NCBI RefSeq assembly: GCF_033473495.1
Contig: NC_088936.1
Location: 2,418,001 to 2,482,000, forward strand
Direction of reading: 5' to 3'
DNA from: Cercospora beticola
Taxonomy: Eukaryota > Ascomycota > Dothideomycetes > Mycosphaerellales > Mycosphaerellaceae
DNA length: 64,000 nt
Shown: positions 23,199 to 38,300 of the stretch, piece by piece
Layout of the letters: every line of letters starts with the position of its first letter
Numbering within the stretch: position 1 is the stretch's first letter
Made by a program: the position numbers and the translations under genes
The notes under the pieces: model-generated
Told to the model about the DNA's origin: nothing
The model's input: the letters and a program-made list of their open reading frames with translations, nothing else
The model's database searches: none

Positions 23199-26100
23199 AT
23201 AGATAGATAAAGTCTTATATTCCTAAACCGGCTCCTATCTAGGTCTATATAGAGCTATCTATATATCTTTATCTAGAGAGCGAAAAGTCTCGTAATATAA
23301 AAACCTATCTTCCGTTTACTTCGTATATCGTGCCCGTTACGGCGCCTTTAGATATCGAGTTGTCGTTATATACGATTATAGATTAGCGATCCTCGAGTAC
23401 CTATTCTCTCTTAGGTCTAGGCCCTTCTCTCTCTCTTCTTTCCTTGCCTCTCTCTTTCGTCTCTACTCTATCGTCGGCTCTACCTCTGCCTATACGAACT
23501 ATTAGAGGCACTTAAGTACTATTAGGCGTTATACTACTAGTTTTATCCCTCTTATAGTTAATAGTATAGTCTATATATTTATACTCCCTATTAATCGGAT
23601 AAACTCGTTCCTACTCTATACCGTATTCGAGTACTAGAGTAGGATATATTTCCCTATTTATCGTCTTACTCTATACTCGTATACTAGGCTATCGAACCCT
23701 AGGATATTCCTCGTATATAGGTATATATTAAGCCTAATATACTCTATTCGGAGTAGTATTACGGCCGTACTCTCGGGGCAGGAGAGCCCTTTATATTTCT
23801 AGTATCGGTTGTCGTCTCCTCTCGTCTATATATACTATATAGGGGGCGCCTATAGGTCTGTCTTCTATCGTTAGGCTACTATAGTTCTCTAGCTTTCCTT
23901 CTACCGGGAGTATCGAGTATCGTATCTATTCTATACTTCGTTAGGCCGTACTTCTTCCTATATATCGTAGCCGAGTTAAGTATTACTTATTTAGGGGAGA
24001 TCTTCTATATATTATCGGCGGTACGAGTTTCTAATCTTATAGTACTAACGCTATATATATCCCGTTACTATTAGGTTTTCTGTCTTCTAGATATATCGGG
24101 ACGTCTTCTCGTATAGGTAGTCTTTAATTAGCAGAGTGCCTATTTCGTAGCGTAGCGCGTCTACCGGTATAGTATAGTAGGCTCCGGCGATTCGGCGTAG
24201 GTTAACGTTCTAGGCGACTTCGAAGAGTTATATATTCGTTCGCTATCGTATTGCCTATACCGGTCTACTATATATAAGCGCGGTTCGTATAATTATATTA
24301 TATATTTGTCTTATACGGAGTAGGTCGGCTCTCTATATAGACTACGAGAGTCCTTATAGTGCCTTAGTAGTCGCCCTTGCCTTTTATATAGTAGCTTCTA
24401 TATTCGCTTTCTAGTTAAGCTTCGAGTCTACCTAGACCTCTAGGAAGCGTAGTAATTCTACTAGTTCGCTATTAAACTCTACGATCGTAACCTTTGCTAT
24501 TTTATTCTATTTTCTCTTTCTTATAAAGTAGATTAGCTAGTATTTATCGGAGGTAAACTTAGCTCTATATCGCTCGGCCTAGATATAATACTTCTTATAG
24601 ACCTATTCTAGCCTTTTATAGTTTCTCTCGGTCGTAGTACCGACTACTAGTATTCCTATATCGTCGACGAACTCTATTCTTATTATCTCTCTACTCTCTA
24701 GCTATAGAAGGAGTTCGGATACAAAAAATAGGAATAGGATTAGTAATAGAGTAGACCTCTATAGGATTCCCGTTATTATCGCTTATTTACTACTTATAGC
24801 GTTGCCGAGTCGGAGGCTTGTTATATAGTCCGTAAGGAATAACGTAACGAAGTATATTAGCTATAGTAGGAATCCTTTCTAGTATAGAATATAGATAAGG
24901 TAGTCGTATAAAACTTTATCGAAGGCGCTAGAGATATCTAGATAGAGTATTAATACTACCTTCGGCTTCGGGTAGCTCTATACTATATAGATCTGTTCGG
25001 TTATTAACTCTAGTATAGATAGAGTAGAGTAGTTTAGTCGAGCTTCTATCTATATTACTAGAAGTAGGTCTCTTTCTTCTATAATAGCTAATATACGTCG
25101 AGCTATAATAGCTTTAAGGAGCTTTACTATCGTATTAAGTAGAGCGATCGGTCGGTATAACTTAGCCTCTATATAGTCCGGTTTTTAGAGCTTTCGTAGG
25201 ACTACTATAGTTAAGTCTTTCTACGTTTCGGAGTAGAAGCCTAGTTTCGTATATATAGAGAAGATATTAGATAGAGCTAGAGCGAGCGTACTAGTATATG
25301 CCTTAAGGAGTTCGTTCGGGATTATATCCGGGCTAAGTGCTTTGTTTTTCGAGAGTCGTTTTATCGCCTTAAGTATATCTTCTATTATAATCTCTTAGTC
25401 GATAGGGATTATTAGAGTTTAAACTAGCTAGATATCGCTTAGGTCTACGTTAACTAGTAGCGGGAAGAAGTATACTACTAGGGCTCTCGCTTTGCCCTTA
25501 TCGCTATCTTATAGGTAGCTACTTTAGGATCGAATAGAAGGGAATTAGAGGAGGGTAGCTTATTTCGGTTATCTCGCCTATTTCGCTAGTTTCTATACTT
25601 TGCTATTATCGGCTATAACTTCTCGGACAGTCTCTTACTATACTTATATTATATCGCGTCGAATTTGTCTTTTTTTTTCGTTCTCGGCCTTTTAGTATAG
25701 GACGTAGTTAAGAACGTCTCCGCTCCTTCGCTACGCCTACTTTGCCCGGCGAGCCTGTTTTATAAGGCAGCTATATTCTATAGTCTACTATATAGTAGCG
25801 TATAGTAAGAGTTTTGCGACCGGCACTTTTGCCTAGATTATAAGCGTAATCGTAGTAGTTAGGTCGACGGCTATCTAGCTAATATCTATCGTAGAGTCTA
25901 GGCGTTAGGTAGTAATTTCGTCTATAGTCGCTCTTATATCTTCTCTAACTCCTTCCTAGTCGGCCTTCTTCTATTATAGGCGCGGCTTATATTAGGTATA
26001 CTTATAGGATAGGAGGAGTTCGGTAGCTATAGGCTAGTAGTCGGAGCCGTAATCTAGTTCCTCTTCTATCTTATACTAGGTAAGGCTAAGGAATATATCT

Positions 26101-28244
26101 CTACTAACCTATAAGAGATCTAGTATCTATCGGCTTCTCGGGGATTCCTAAGTAATAAGTCTCTTAGATATAGCTAGTTATACGTTATTAGTTTCTATAA
26201 TAGCTCTTAGCTTTAACGCTATCTAGTATAGTCGAGAGTTGCCTTCTAACTAGTCTAGGTAGTATAGGTTAAAGTCTCCGACTATTATAAACTACTATTT
26301 ATTCTCGAGGAGTCTCCTAATAGTTAGGAGCGTCCCCTCTTCGCGGCCTCCTATTAGTTATAGTAGATTATAGTAGTTAAGGACTACTATACTTCCGTAG
26401 TATATTTCGACTATAACTATAACGATATCGTCTTCTACTATTATAGCTTTCTATATCTAGAGGTCGATTTCTTTAGAGATATACGTATACGTTCTCGTAG
26501 TTCCCGATCTAGAGATAATATAATAGTACTCTAGTATTTAGGATATTAGTTTCGTAGATAGATTAATCTAAGGTTCTTAGATAGCGACTATATAGTATCT
26601 CTTCGAGTCGAGTACCTATAGGAAGAGGATTATTACCTTATTTCTACTATAGTTTATATTATACTATAGGATAGTAAGGGTAGGTATATTATTTATTATC
26701 GTCTGCTATATTATCGTCTATTAGGTTCCTAGCCGGTATTACGTATCGTAAGGCTTTAGGCGCGCTAGAGAGGAGGATATATATATCGAAGGTATAGTCG
26801 TCGCCTTTTATAAAGCTCGTAATCTTACTCTAGCTACGGTCCCTTACTATCTATATAATATCTGCGTTCCTCGGCCTTCCTAGCTCTCGCCTAGCTAGTA
26901 TTATATCTATCGGAGACTCTGCCCTTAGGCGCTTATCTCTCGTATTATATATAGATACCGGTAGTAGCGGTAGTAGAGGTAGTAGTAGGCCTATCCTCCC
27001 TATTATTAGGCTTATCTTTATTATTATTCGGTCGAGGATATTATATAGCGCGATATAGGCTCTCTATATCTTCTCCTTCTATATCTATCTTACCTAGTAT
27101 TCTAACTACTATACTACGTATTTCCCTCTATAGTTAGTATACTTATTACTACTAGCTATATATATACTTGTCTTATATTTCTCTATATACTTCCTATACT
27201 CTACTTCTATTTTATAGTACTTCTCGATATAGTTCTATTATATATATTTCCTATATTATATAGGTCTATACTTCGAGGAGTATAGTTCGACTATCCGGAA
27301 GTACCTCTTATAAGTAATGCCTCGTAGGCGGATTTCTCTAGCCGTTTCGATATTATTTACTTCGATAACTATACTCGTCGTCTTCCTACCTACTCTATAA
27401 GCTAGGCCTTTTAGGAAGAATACTCGTTCGATAACTAAGCTAGAGTATAGTATCCTATTACTTTAGATAAACTATACGATCGTATCGTTTGCGTTTATTT
27501 ATATACTAGTTATCGGTATATTATATACTAGTAGCTAGAAGCTGCTTTTCTCTATTCTTACTAACTTCTCGAGGCAAACTATTACCTACTTTTCGTCTTT
27601 TTCTAGTTCCTTTAGGCTAGCCTCGCTAGTAGCGAATACTCTTACCTCTTTATAGGTTTTCTAGACCCCGACTACGTTACTACTCGCGGTTTTAATACTC
27701 TTAAGAATATCTATATAGAACCTTTCCTTTAGAGCTTCGCGTTCCTTTCCTTCTAGTACTCGGATTATAGTTACGTAACTAACTATAGGTATATAGTACG
27801 TATCCTATTTACTTTCGATAGTTATAGGAGAGGAGAGTCTTTAGAGTCGCCGCGCGTATTATAGTAGCGAGTTTGCTTACCTCTTTAGTAAGCTAGTCGA
27901 TTCGGTTGCTCTAAGTAGAGTAGAGAAGGAGTAGAGACGCGACTTCGTACGCGTCGTAGAAGGTAGAGAGGATAGGGTCCTTAAGTAAGGAAGTTTCGGT
28001 TTCGAGAACCTATCTAGCTCTATTAAGTTTGTCTATTAGGTCTATTTATATCTAGTATATTAGTATAGTAGTTACTAGGTTTATAGGGCGTATTGCGCTC
28101 TTCGAGGTAACCTTTAGTATCGCTAGCGGAGGCCTTAGTTAACTACCTATTCCCCCGCCGCTATCGCTAGAGGCCCTCCTATCTATCTCTTTAGTTTGCT
28201 AGCTATCGCTAGTAGTTACTTCGTCTTTACTATTTATGTTTTTT
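23199..28244 (-). mobile_element. RIP-mutated LINE, minus strand, copy A
   Basis: About 5.05 kb element reading right to left. Its 3' end is at 23,199-23,215 (TATC units on the minus strand, next to AAGACTT) and its 5' end near 28,240. The reverse transcriptase includes EFVDDIG (about 24,660-24,680, intact catalytic Asp pair) and DKYQLIYFIRKRKQ (about 24,500-24,550), the same subtype as the LINE at 12,246. It is flanked by a perfect 15-bp repeat, tactataatatatag, at 23,184-23,198 and 28,245-28,259, a good target-site duplication that fixes both ends. The copy at 30,303 is near-identical; differences seen by eye are mainly C/T and G/A. RIP-type stops show it is inactive. Confidence 0.88.
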
Positions 28245-28259
28245 TACTATAATATATAG

Positions 28260-30288
28260 GTACTATAAAGAGTAACCTCTCTTTCTTTCTTAAAGGAAAG
28301 GTAGTATTAGATAACGAGAAGTAGAAACCTATAATAGAAGTAGTCTTAGCGACTATCTAGTTCGTAATAGCTATAGGCTACCTCGAGAGCTTACTATATT
28401 AACCTTCCTCTAGCTAGAGAATAGTTAACTAAAATATATAAAGTATATAACGCTAGTAACTCTATACCTATCTCTACTAACTATTTCCTTATAACGTACT
28501 TTTATACTAATAGTAAGATACGCTTTACTCGCTAAAAATAAAATAGTAAATACTTAGAGGAGTAGCTTTAAAAGAGCTTATAGAATACTAACCTAGTACG
28601 AGTCTCTAGTAATATAGAATAGAAGGATTAGGACGATAGACTAAAATAGAATAAACTAAATAGGCTATTAGGAGTTTAGGAAGTCTTTAGGAAGTAATAT
28701 AATAACGTAATATCTATAGTATACTCTTTAGGTACTTAGCGCTAAATAGAATAAACTCTATCTATCTATTTAGCTAGATATAAGAATAGACAGATTAGAC
28801 GACGAATATATATATTAGATATAAGGAATAGATAGCTAGAAGAATAGAAGACGAGTAAGAAAGAGAGAATAATAGAACTTCTAGGAGATAGAACTTCTAA
28901 CTTACTAGGTATAGAAGACTAGTAAGTATATATATATAACTCTAAGGCAACCGGCTAATAGTAATAAATATCTATAGTATAGCGTATATATAAGTTTAGT
29001 CCTCCGATCGGCTTAGCGACTACTTTACTATAACTATAGCTAGAGCGAAGCGAGCGATTACGTCTATAGCTAATATCTATATACTATATATCTATATATA
29101 TAGTACGTAGTAGCTATCGATATAAGGGAGGTAGTAAATTTCTAGCTTATAATATTACTTAAAGTTATCTTCTACTCTTATATATAAACGTTATAGAAGT
29201 TCTCTTTAGGATCTATAGTAGTAAGCTATATAAAGTATAAAAGCTCTATACTACGTCTATCTCTATATACTATAACGAGGTATTAACTATAGAGTTCGAG
29301 CTAAGCCGAGCTAATTCGCTACCTCTTTCGAAAGTTTCTATAAAAATTCTAACTCTAAATACTTTATCTTAAAATACTATAGCTATTTAGCTATATAGAC
29401 GAAACGTACTAGTAGTTCTATACCGAAGATCTTAGAGAGGTTCTTAACTATATACGTAGTACTTACTAGAATAGGTTTATAAAGCATCTAAGTACTCTAA
29501 GTACGCCTAATTCGTATAGGTATCGATAGTATTATTTCTAGTATATTAGAAAGTTAGGTAAAGATTATAAGAGCTTTAATACGTATAGAGCTATATAGGA
29601 TTATCTTAATACGGTATATAACTACTATTTAGATACTATTAAGATTATCTATAAGTCTCGTTATAACTAAGTTATAGAAGAGTTACTTTCTAGACTTCGG
29701 GATACTTATTTAAAATACTCGATAGAATTAGATCTACCGGCCTTAATAACTTAGATAGAGAGTACCGATCGCTAGAAATATATAATTTATATCTATAATA
29801 ATAGAGTTTCTATCCTCTATATATTCTAGAGAGAAGATCTAGGATATTAAACGTCGATTGCCTATTATATCTAGCTAGGCTTCTTAGATATAATAATTTA
29901 GAGAAATATATAAGTAATAGTATATTTAATATTCGCCTTATATTTTAACTATAATAGGACGATATAGGAGTAGGTTACGCAATATTTAACGACCGACCTA
30001 TTTATATTTATAACGGCTACCTATACGTATAGAGTCTATTTATCGAATATATAAGTAGATAGTCGAATATAAAGACTCTCTTCTCGCTCTAATATTATAA
30101 TTTAACTTATAAGATTTCTATCTATCGCCGATAAACGTAAGTATAATAAACCTAGTCTATTATATTTCTTATAATACTCGCTTAATCTAACTTAACTTAC
30201 GTTTCTTATTTTAGAACGAAGTAATTATTTCTAGATTCTTATTCTAGTATACTATCTTATAAGATATTAGGTAGACTTCTATAGTTCG
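28260..30288. other. RIP-degraded spacer between two LINE copies
   Basis: Unidentified AT-rich DNA, continuous with the sequence left of 23,184 once the LINE is removed, and with that right of 35,371. A plus-strand frame with only TAG/TAA breaks is visible at about 29,430-30,180 (for example KLGKDYKSFNTYRAI), so it probably once coded for protein, but I recognise no family. A stretch at about 28,780-28,900 resembles parts of 18,120-18,240 and 46,990-47,100. Confidence 0.4.
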
Positions 30289-30302
30289 GTATATAATATA
30301 TA

Positions 30303-33300
30303 GATAGATAGATAAAGTCTTATATTCCTAAACCGGCTCCTATCTAGGTCTACGTAGAGCTATCTATATATCTTTATCTAGAGAGCGAAAAGTCTTACGA
30401 TATAAAAACCTATCTTCCGTTTACTTCGTATATCGTGCCCGTTACGGCGCCTTTAGGTATCGAGTTATCGTTATATACGATTATAGATTAGCGATCCTCG
30501 AGTACCTATTCCCTCTTAGGTCTAGGCTCTCCTCTTTCTTTTCTTTCTCTACTTCTCTCCCTTATCTCTACTCTATCGTCGGCTCTACCTCTGCCTATAC
30601 GAACTATTAGAGGTACTTAAGTACTATTAGGCGTTATACTACTAGTTTTATCCCTCTCGTAGTTAATAGTATAGTCTATATATTTATACTCTCTATTAAT
30701 CGGATAAACTCGTTCCTGCTCTATACTATATTCGAATACTAGAGCAGAATATATTTCCCTATTTATCGTCTTACTTCGTACTTATATACTAGGCTATCGA
30801 ACTCTAGGACATTCCTTATATATAGGTATATATTAAGCCCGATATACTCTATTCGGAGTAGTATTATAGCCGTACTCTTAGAGCGGGAGAGCTCTTTATA
30901 TTTCCGGTATCGGTTATCGTCTCCTCTCGTCTATATATACTATATAGGGGGCGCCTATAGGTCTGTCTTTCGTCGTTAGGCTACTATAGTTCTCTAGCTT
31001 TCCTTCTACTAGAGGTATCGGGTATCGTATCTATTCTATACTTCGTTAGGCCGTACTTCTTCCTATATATTATAGCCGAGTTAAGTATTACTTATTTAGA
31101 GGAGATCTTCTATATATTATCGGTAGTACGAGTTTCTAATCTTATAGTACTAACGCTATATATGTCCCGTTACTATTAGGTTTTCTATCTTCTAGATATA
31201 TCGGAACGTCTTCTCGTATAGGTAGTCTTTAATTAGTAGAGTGCCTATTTTGCGGCATAGCGCGTCTACTAGTATAGTATAGTAGGCTCCGGCGATTCGG
31301 CGTAGGTTAATATTCTAGGCGACTTCGAAGAGTTATACGTTCGTTCGCTATTATATCGCCTATACCGGTCCGCTATATATAAGCGTAGTTCGTATAATTA
31401 TATTATATATTTGTTTTATATAGAGTAGGTCGGCTCCCTATATAGACTACGAGAGTCCTTATAGTACCTTAGTAGTCGCCCTTACCTTTTATATAGTAGC
31501 CTCTATATTCGCCTTCTAGTTAAGCTTCGAGTCTACCTAGACCTCTAGAAAGCGTAGTAATTCTACTAGTTCGCTATTAAACTCTACGATCGTAACCTTT
31601 GCTATTTTGTTCTATTTTCTCTTCCTTATAAAGTAGATTAGCTAGTATTTATCGGGAGCAAACTTAGCTCCGTATCGCTCGGCCTAGGTATAATACTTCT
31701 TATAGGCCCGTTCTAGCCTTTTATAGTTTCTCTCGGTCGTAGTACCGACTACTAGTATTCCTATATCGTTAACGAACCCTATCTCTATCGTCTCTCTACT
31801 TTCTAGCTATAGGAGGAGTTCGGACGCAAAAAATAGGAATAGGATTAGTAATAGAGTAGACCCCTATAGGATTCCTATTATTATTACTTATTTGCTACTT
31901 ATAGCGTTGCCGAGTCGGAGGCTCGTCGTATAGTCCGTAAGGAATAACGTAACGAAGTATATTAGCTATAGTAGGAATTCTTTCTAGTATAGGATATAAA
32001 TAAGGCAGTCGTATAAGACTTTATCGAAGGCGCTAGAGATATTTAGGCAGAGTATTAATACTACCTTCGGCTTCGGGCAGCTCTACGCTATATAGATCTA
32101 TTCGGTTATTAACTCTAGTATAGATAGAGTAGAGCGGTTTAGTCGGGCTCCTATCTATATTACTAGGAGTAGGTCTCTTTCTTCCGTAATAGCTAATATA
32201 TATCGAGCTATAATAGCTTTAAGGAGCTTTACTATCGTATTAAGTAGGGCGATCGGTCGGTATAACTTAGCCTCTATATAGTCCGGTTTTTAGAGCTTTC
32301 GTAGAACTACTATAGTTAAGTCTTTCTACGTTTCGAGGTAGAAGCCTAGTCTCGTATATATAGAGAAGACATTAGATAGAGCTAGGGCGAGCGTACTAGT
32401 ATATGCCTTAAGGAGTTCGTTCGGGATTATATCCGGGCTAAGTGCTTTGTTTTTCGAGAGTCGTTTTATCGCCTTAAGTACGTCTTCTATTATAATCTCT
32501 TAGTCGATAGAGATTATTAGAGTTTAAACTAGCTAGATATTACTTAGGTCTGCGTTAACTAGTAGCGGGAAGAAGTATACCGCTAGAGCCCTTACTTTGC
32601 TCTTATTGCTATCTTATAGGTAGCTACTTTAGAATCGAATAGAAGAGAATTAGAGGAGGGTAGCTTATTTCGGTTATCTCGCCTATTTCGCTAGTTTCTA
32701 TACTTTGCTATTATTAGCTATAACTTCTCGGATAGTCTCTCGCTATACTTATATTATATCGCGTCGAATTTGTCTTTTTTTTTTCGTTCTCGGCCTTTTA
32801 GTATAGGACGTAGTTAAGAACGTACCCGCTCCTTCGCTATACTCGCTTTATCCGGTAGGCCTATTTCGTAAGGCGGCTATATTCTATAGTCTACTATATA
32901 GTAGCGTATAGTAAGAGTTTTGCGACCGGTACTTTTGCTCGGATTATAAGCGTAATTATAGTAGTTAGGTCGATAGCTATCCGGCTAATATCTGTCGTAG
33001 AGTCTAGGCGTCGGGTAGTAATTTCGTCTATAGTCGCTCTTATATCTTCTCTAATCTCTTCCTAGTCGGCTTTCTTCTATTATAGGCGTAGCTTACGTTA
33101 GATATACTTATAGGATAGAAGGAGTTCGGTAGCTATAGGCCGGTAGTCGGAGCTATAATCTAGTTCCTTTTCTATCTTATACTAGGTAAGGCTAAGGAAT
33201 ATATCTCTACTAACCTACGAGAGATCTAGTATCTATCGGCTTCTTAAGGATTCCTAAGTAATAAGTCCCTTAGGTATAGCTAGTTATACGTCGTTAGTTT

Positions 33301-35357
33301 CTATAATAGCTCTTAGCTTTAACGCTATCCGGTATAGTCGAGAGTTGCCTTCTAACTAGTCCGGGTAGTATAGGTTAAAGTCTCTAACTATTATAAACTA
33401 CTATTTATCCTCGAGGAGTCTCCTAATAGTTAGGAGCGTCCTCTCTTCGCGGCCCTCTATTAGTTATAGTAGATTATAGTAGTTAAGGACTACTATGCTT
33501 CTATAGTATATTTCGACTATAACTATAACGATATCGTCTTCTACTATTATAGCTTTCTACGTCTAGAGGTCGATTTCTTTAGAGATATATATATACGTTC
33601 TTATAGTTCCTAATCCGGAGATAATATAATAGTACTCCGGTGTTTAGGATATTAGTTTCGTAGAAGGATTAATCTAAGGTTCTTAGATAGCGACTATATA
33701 GTATCTCTTCGGGTCGAGTACCTATAGGAAGAGAATTATTACCTTGTTTCTACTATAGTTTATATTATACTATAGGATAGTAAGAGTAGGTATATTATTT
33801 ATTATCGTCTGCTATATTATCGTCTATTAGGTTCTCGGCCGGTATTATATATTATAAGGCTTTAGGCGCGCTAGAGAGGAGGATACGTACGTCGAAAGTA
33901 TAGTCGTCGCCTCCTATAAAGCTCGTAATCTTACTCTAGCTACGGTCTCTTACTATCTATATAATGTCTGCGTTCCTCGGCCTCTCTAGCTCTCGCCTAG
34001 CCGGTATTATATCTATCGGGGACTCTGCTCTTAGGCGCTTGTCCTCCGTATTATATATAGGTACTAGTAGTAGCGGTAGAGGTAGTAGTAGGCCTATCCT
34101 CTCTATTATTAGGCTTATCTCTATTATTATTTAGTCGAGGATATTATATAGCGCAATATAGGCTCTCTATGCCTTCTTCTTCTATATCTATCTTACCTAG
34201 TATTCTAACTACTATACCGCATATTTCTCTCTATAGTTAGTATACTTATTACTACTAGCTATATATATACTTATCTCGTATTTCTCTATATACTTCCTAT
34301 ACTCTACTTCTGCCTTATAGTACTTCTCGATATAGCTCTATTATATATATTTCCTATATTACGTAGGTTTATACTTCGAGGAGTATAGTTCGACCGTCCG
34401 GAAGTACCTCTTATAGGTAATGCCTCGTAGGCGGATTTCCCTAGCCGTTTCGATATTATTTACTTCGATAACTATACTCGTCGTCTTCCTACCTACTCTA
34501 TAGGCTAGACCTTTTAGGAAGAATACCTATTCGATAACTAAGCTAGAGTATAGTATCCTATTACTTTAGATAAACTATACGATCGTATCGTTTGCGTTTA
34601 TTTATATACTAGTTATTAGTACGTCGTATACTAGTAGCTAGAAGCTGCCCTTCTCTATTCTTACCGACTTCCCGAGGCAAACTATTACCTACTTTTCGTC
34701 TTTTTCTAGTTCCTTTAGGCTAGCCTCGCTAGTAGCGAATACTCTTACCTCTTCGTAGGTTTTCTAGACCTCGACTACGTTACTACCTATAGTTTTAATA
34801 CTCTTAAGAATATCTATATAGGACCTCTTCTTTAGAGCTTCGCGTTCCTTTCCTTCTAGTACTTAGATCGTAGTTACGTAGCTAACTGTAGGTATATATT
34901 ACGTATCCTATTCTCTTTCGATAGTCGTAGGAGAGGTAGTCTTTAGAGTCGCCGCGCGTATTATAGCGGCGAGTTTGCTTACCTCTTTAGTAAGCTAGTC
35001 GATTCGGTCGCTCTAGATAGAGTAGAGGAGAAGTAGGGACGCGACTTCGTACGTATCGTAGAAGGCAGAGAGGATAGAGTCCTTAAGTAAGGAGATTTCG
35101 GTCTTAAGGACCTATCTAGCTCTATTAAGTTTATCTATTAGGTCTGTTTATATCTAGTATATTAGTATAGTAGTTACTAGGTTTATAGGGCGCGTTGCGC
35201 CCTTCGGAGTAACCTTTAGCGTCGCTAGTAGAGGCCTTAGTTAACTGCCTATTCCTCCGCCGCCGTCGCTAGAGGCCCTCCCGTCTATCTCTTTAGTTTG
35301 CTAGCTATCGCTAGCGGTTGCTTCGTCTTTGCTATTTATATTAAGATTAAATTAATA
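30303..35357 (-). mobile_element. RIP-mutated LINE, minus strand, copy B
   Basis: Second near-identical, full-length copy of the element at 23,199-28,244. The two align from the TATC tail to about 35,339 at their 5' side. The 14-bp string gtatataatatata flanks it (30,289-30,302 and 35,358-35,371), a separate target-site duplication showing an independent insertion rather than a segmental duplication. At the reverse-transcriptase Asp pair copy A reads tcgtcgacga while this copy reads tcgttaacga (about 31,768), so the active site differs here. A transcript would be non-coding because of RIP-type stops. Confidence 0.87.
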
Positions 35358-35371
35358 GTATATAATATATA

Positions 35372-38300
35372 TACGAGATAGATTAATAGGAGCTATTTAC
35401 TATAGTATAAACTTAGTATAAGTAAGCTTATAACGAAGTAGAAGGAATTTATATAATATAGTTATTCTATACGCCGAGTAGCTTAAGCTACTAAGGACCT
35501 ATACTAAATAGAGCCTAAGCTAAAGTATAATATTAAGCTAGTAGTACTAATATTTAAAGCGATCTACGAAATAGTATAGATCGTATCTTTACTATAACTT
35601 TATATAAGTTCTACCTAGCGAGTAGGCGTAAGAGTCTAGCTAAAGAGAGAGTAATAAATTAGATAAGAGAGCAATCGCTACTACTTTAGACTTAGACTAA
35701 TTTAGTAGCGTATATCTTAGCCTCGTAGAGCTAATAGTTCTATCTATATCGGCTATAAATACCGAAACTAGAAACCTTATAAATATATTCTTAGTCTCTT
35801 TATATATATAATACTATATCTATAAATATAATATATCTACTATAACTCTAAAGGCCTTAGATATCTCTTCAACGATTTCTATTCGATACTAAGTTAGTTT
35901 TATAGAACTATAGAAAAGGGAGAATATACTATAATTAGCCTATATACTTATCGCCTTAAGTCTAAGTAAGCGGAATTTATATAATAGACGTAAAGCTAAT
36001 ATTTATATTCGCGCTTCTTATTCTACTATATTTCTTCCTATCTATTTCTAGTATTTCTAACTCTAATACGTAACCGGACGTCTATAATTAGATAAGAACT
36101 AGTATACCTTCCTACCTAGATTACTTATAATAAGTCCTTTAGATCTATATAAAAATTTAGATAATAGAGTAATAGAGTCGACTAGGTCTAGTCTATAGAA
36201 TAGAATATATTATATATTATAATTATCTCGTTCTGCCTCTACTACTAAAACTTATTAAAATATACTAAAGGCGAAATTAGAGCTTAAGAAGGTCTAAGCC
36301 TAGCTATTTAGGAAGCTATAATATCTAGCCTATAAGCTCGCTCTTTAACTCTAGTAAAGAATTATATCTACGATTTCTAACTCTTTATATTTTATACCTA
36401 CGAGACTATTATTATATAGGAAGACAAAAGTAGTAACTAGATTAAGATCTAGGCCTATATATCGAAATCTATATACTAGAGTTTCTAAGTATCTAATATA
36501 AAGTAGATTAGAAGAACCTAGATAAACTAAGACCTAGTTTACTCGATTTCGTTCTAAGTATAGTAGAAAGTATAAGATTCCGAAGTCGAATATATACTCG
36601 AATACTACTAATAGACGTCTAACGGCCGCCTAGAAAGTAATTCGAATATACTTTTCGAGAGAAGCTATACTTTATAAGACTTATTACTTTACGAATTTTA
36701 AGTAAAGAGGATAATATAAGTAAGGAATCGTTATATAATCGGCGACGTAGTTACTATACGAGATATATAGCCTTATATATATACTTACTAGTCTTCTATA
36801 AACGTAGGAGTCGATAGGAAGTCGAGAAGAAGTAGTAGATCTTATAGTATTAGAGACTTATAGACTATCCTACTAGATAAGACCTAGTATAAAGTAAGAT
36901 AAGATATAGACCTTAGCTCGAATAAGAAACGACTATCGGGTAATATTCTACGTAGATAAAAGGCCGTATAGTATATTCTATCTCGGACGAGAACTCGTAG
37001 TAATAAGAGCTTACGAGTCTAAAGAGCTATTTAGGAACTAGAATCTAATAAAGGAAAGCTTATATCGATTAGAGTATTAGTAATATAGATCGCCTAACTA
37101 TATTTTATAGACCTAGAAGGCGTCTATATAACGTAAGTAATATATAACTTATATATAGACTTTATTCGTTATTAGAGAAAGCGCTAGTCTAAGAGCGACG
37201 TTAGAATAAGCTAAGATTACGCTTCTTTATACTCTCTAGTTCGCTAGCTCTCTAATAACTTTCTATTATTATAGGTATATCTATATAGCTTAGGTTCTAT
37301 TCGCGTTATACGAATCTATTTAATAATATCGATTAACTATTTCTTATACTAACCTAGTAAGGAAAGATATTACTATCCTCTTTAGCTTTATAACTAAGCG
37401 TCCTAATAGTACTAGAGTTTTAGAATCGCCTAATATAGTATCGCCTCGAGAGAGAACTATATTAATATATAATACTATAGCGCGTATAGCTATATATAGA
37501 GCTCGTAAGTAAAAAAGAGCTTACGATTAATAAGCTACTACTAACGAATACTTTTATTACTAAAATACTTTTAAATCCTACTTAGACTATTTCTAGTAGA
37601 GTCGGCTTAATAGAATTCGAGTTAGAAGAAGAAGCTTTAGTAGTAGAATAGATTAGTCTATAATAGTAGTTAACGTTCTATATAGTAAAAATACGATATA
37701 TAGATTTCTTAGATAGACTATACCTCGTTATAATACTAGTTATATTATCTTCGACTAACTAAATATAGTATAAGAGAGTATCGCGAGTAGTAGGTAGTAT
37801 TAATTCTAATAAGAAATATAATTTAGTACTATCGATAAGTAGTATAACTACTACCGATAACGTAAAACCTACTACTCTAGTTAAATAATTTATTCCTTCT
37901 ATAAGATAGTCGGAGTTACTATAGCTTTCTTTATAATACTCGCTTATAGATTACTAACCTACTAACTCTAATATATTACTTAACCTATAGAGTTCTTTCT
38001 TAAGTTATATAGTTACTCTTATACTACTAGTACTAAGTCTAATATCTATAGCGAAACGAATAATTAAATCGTCCGAGATAAGATTCTTCTACTTCGAAGA
38101 AGACGTTATTCTCGAGCGAATAATACTTATAACGGCGAGTATTATTAACTTATATAATAAGGTATACTTTATCTTTCTAGGCTCTTCTATTTATCTCTAT
38201 TACTATCTTTTCGACTATTAGAGATAAAGCGTATATAGTATTCCTTTCGTTAGATATAATTTAATACTATATAATAAGATTAAAAAGAATATCCTATAGT

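Noticed and set aside
23199..35357. Segmental duplication of a 7-kb unit
   Set aside because: The similarity ends at the LINE borders and each copy has its own flanking duplication.
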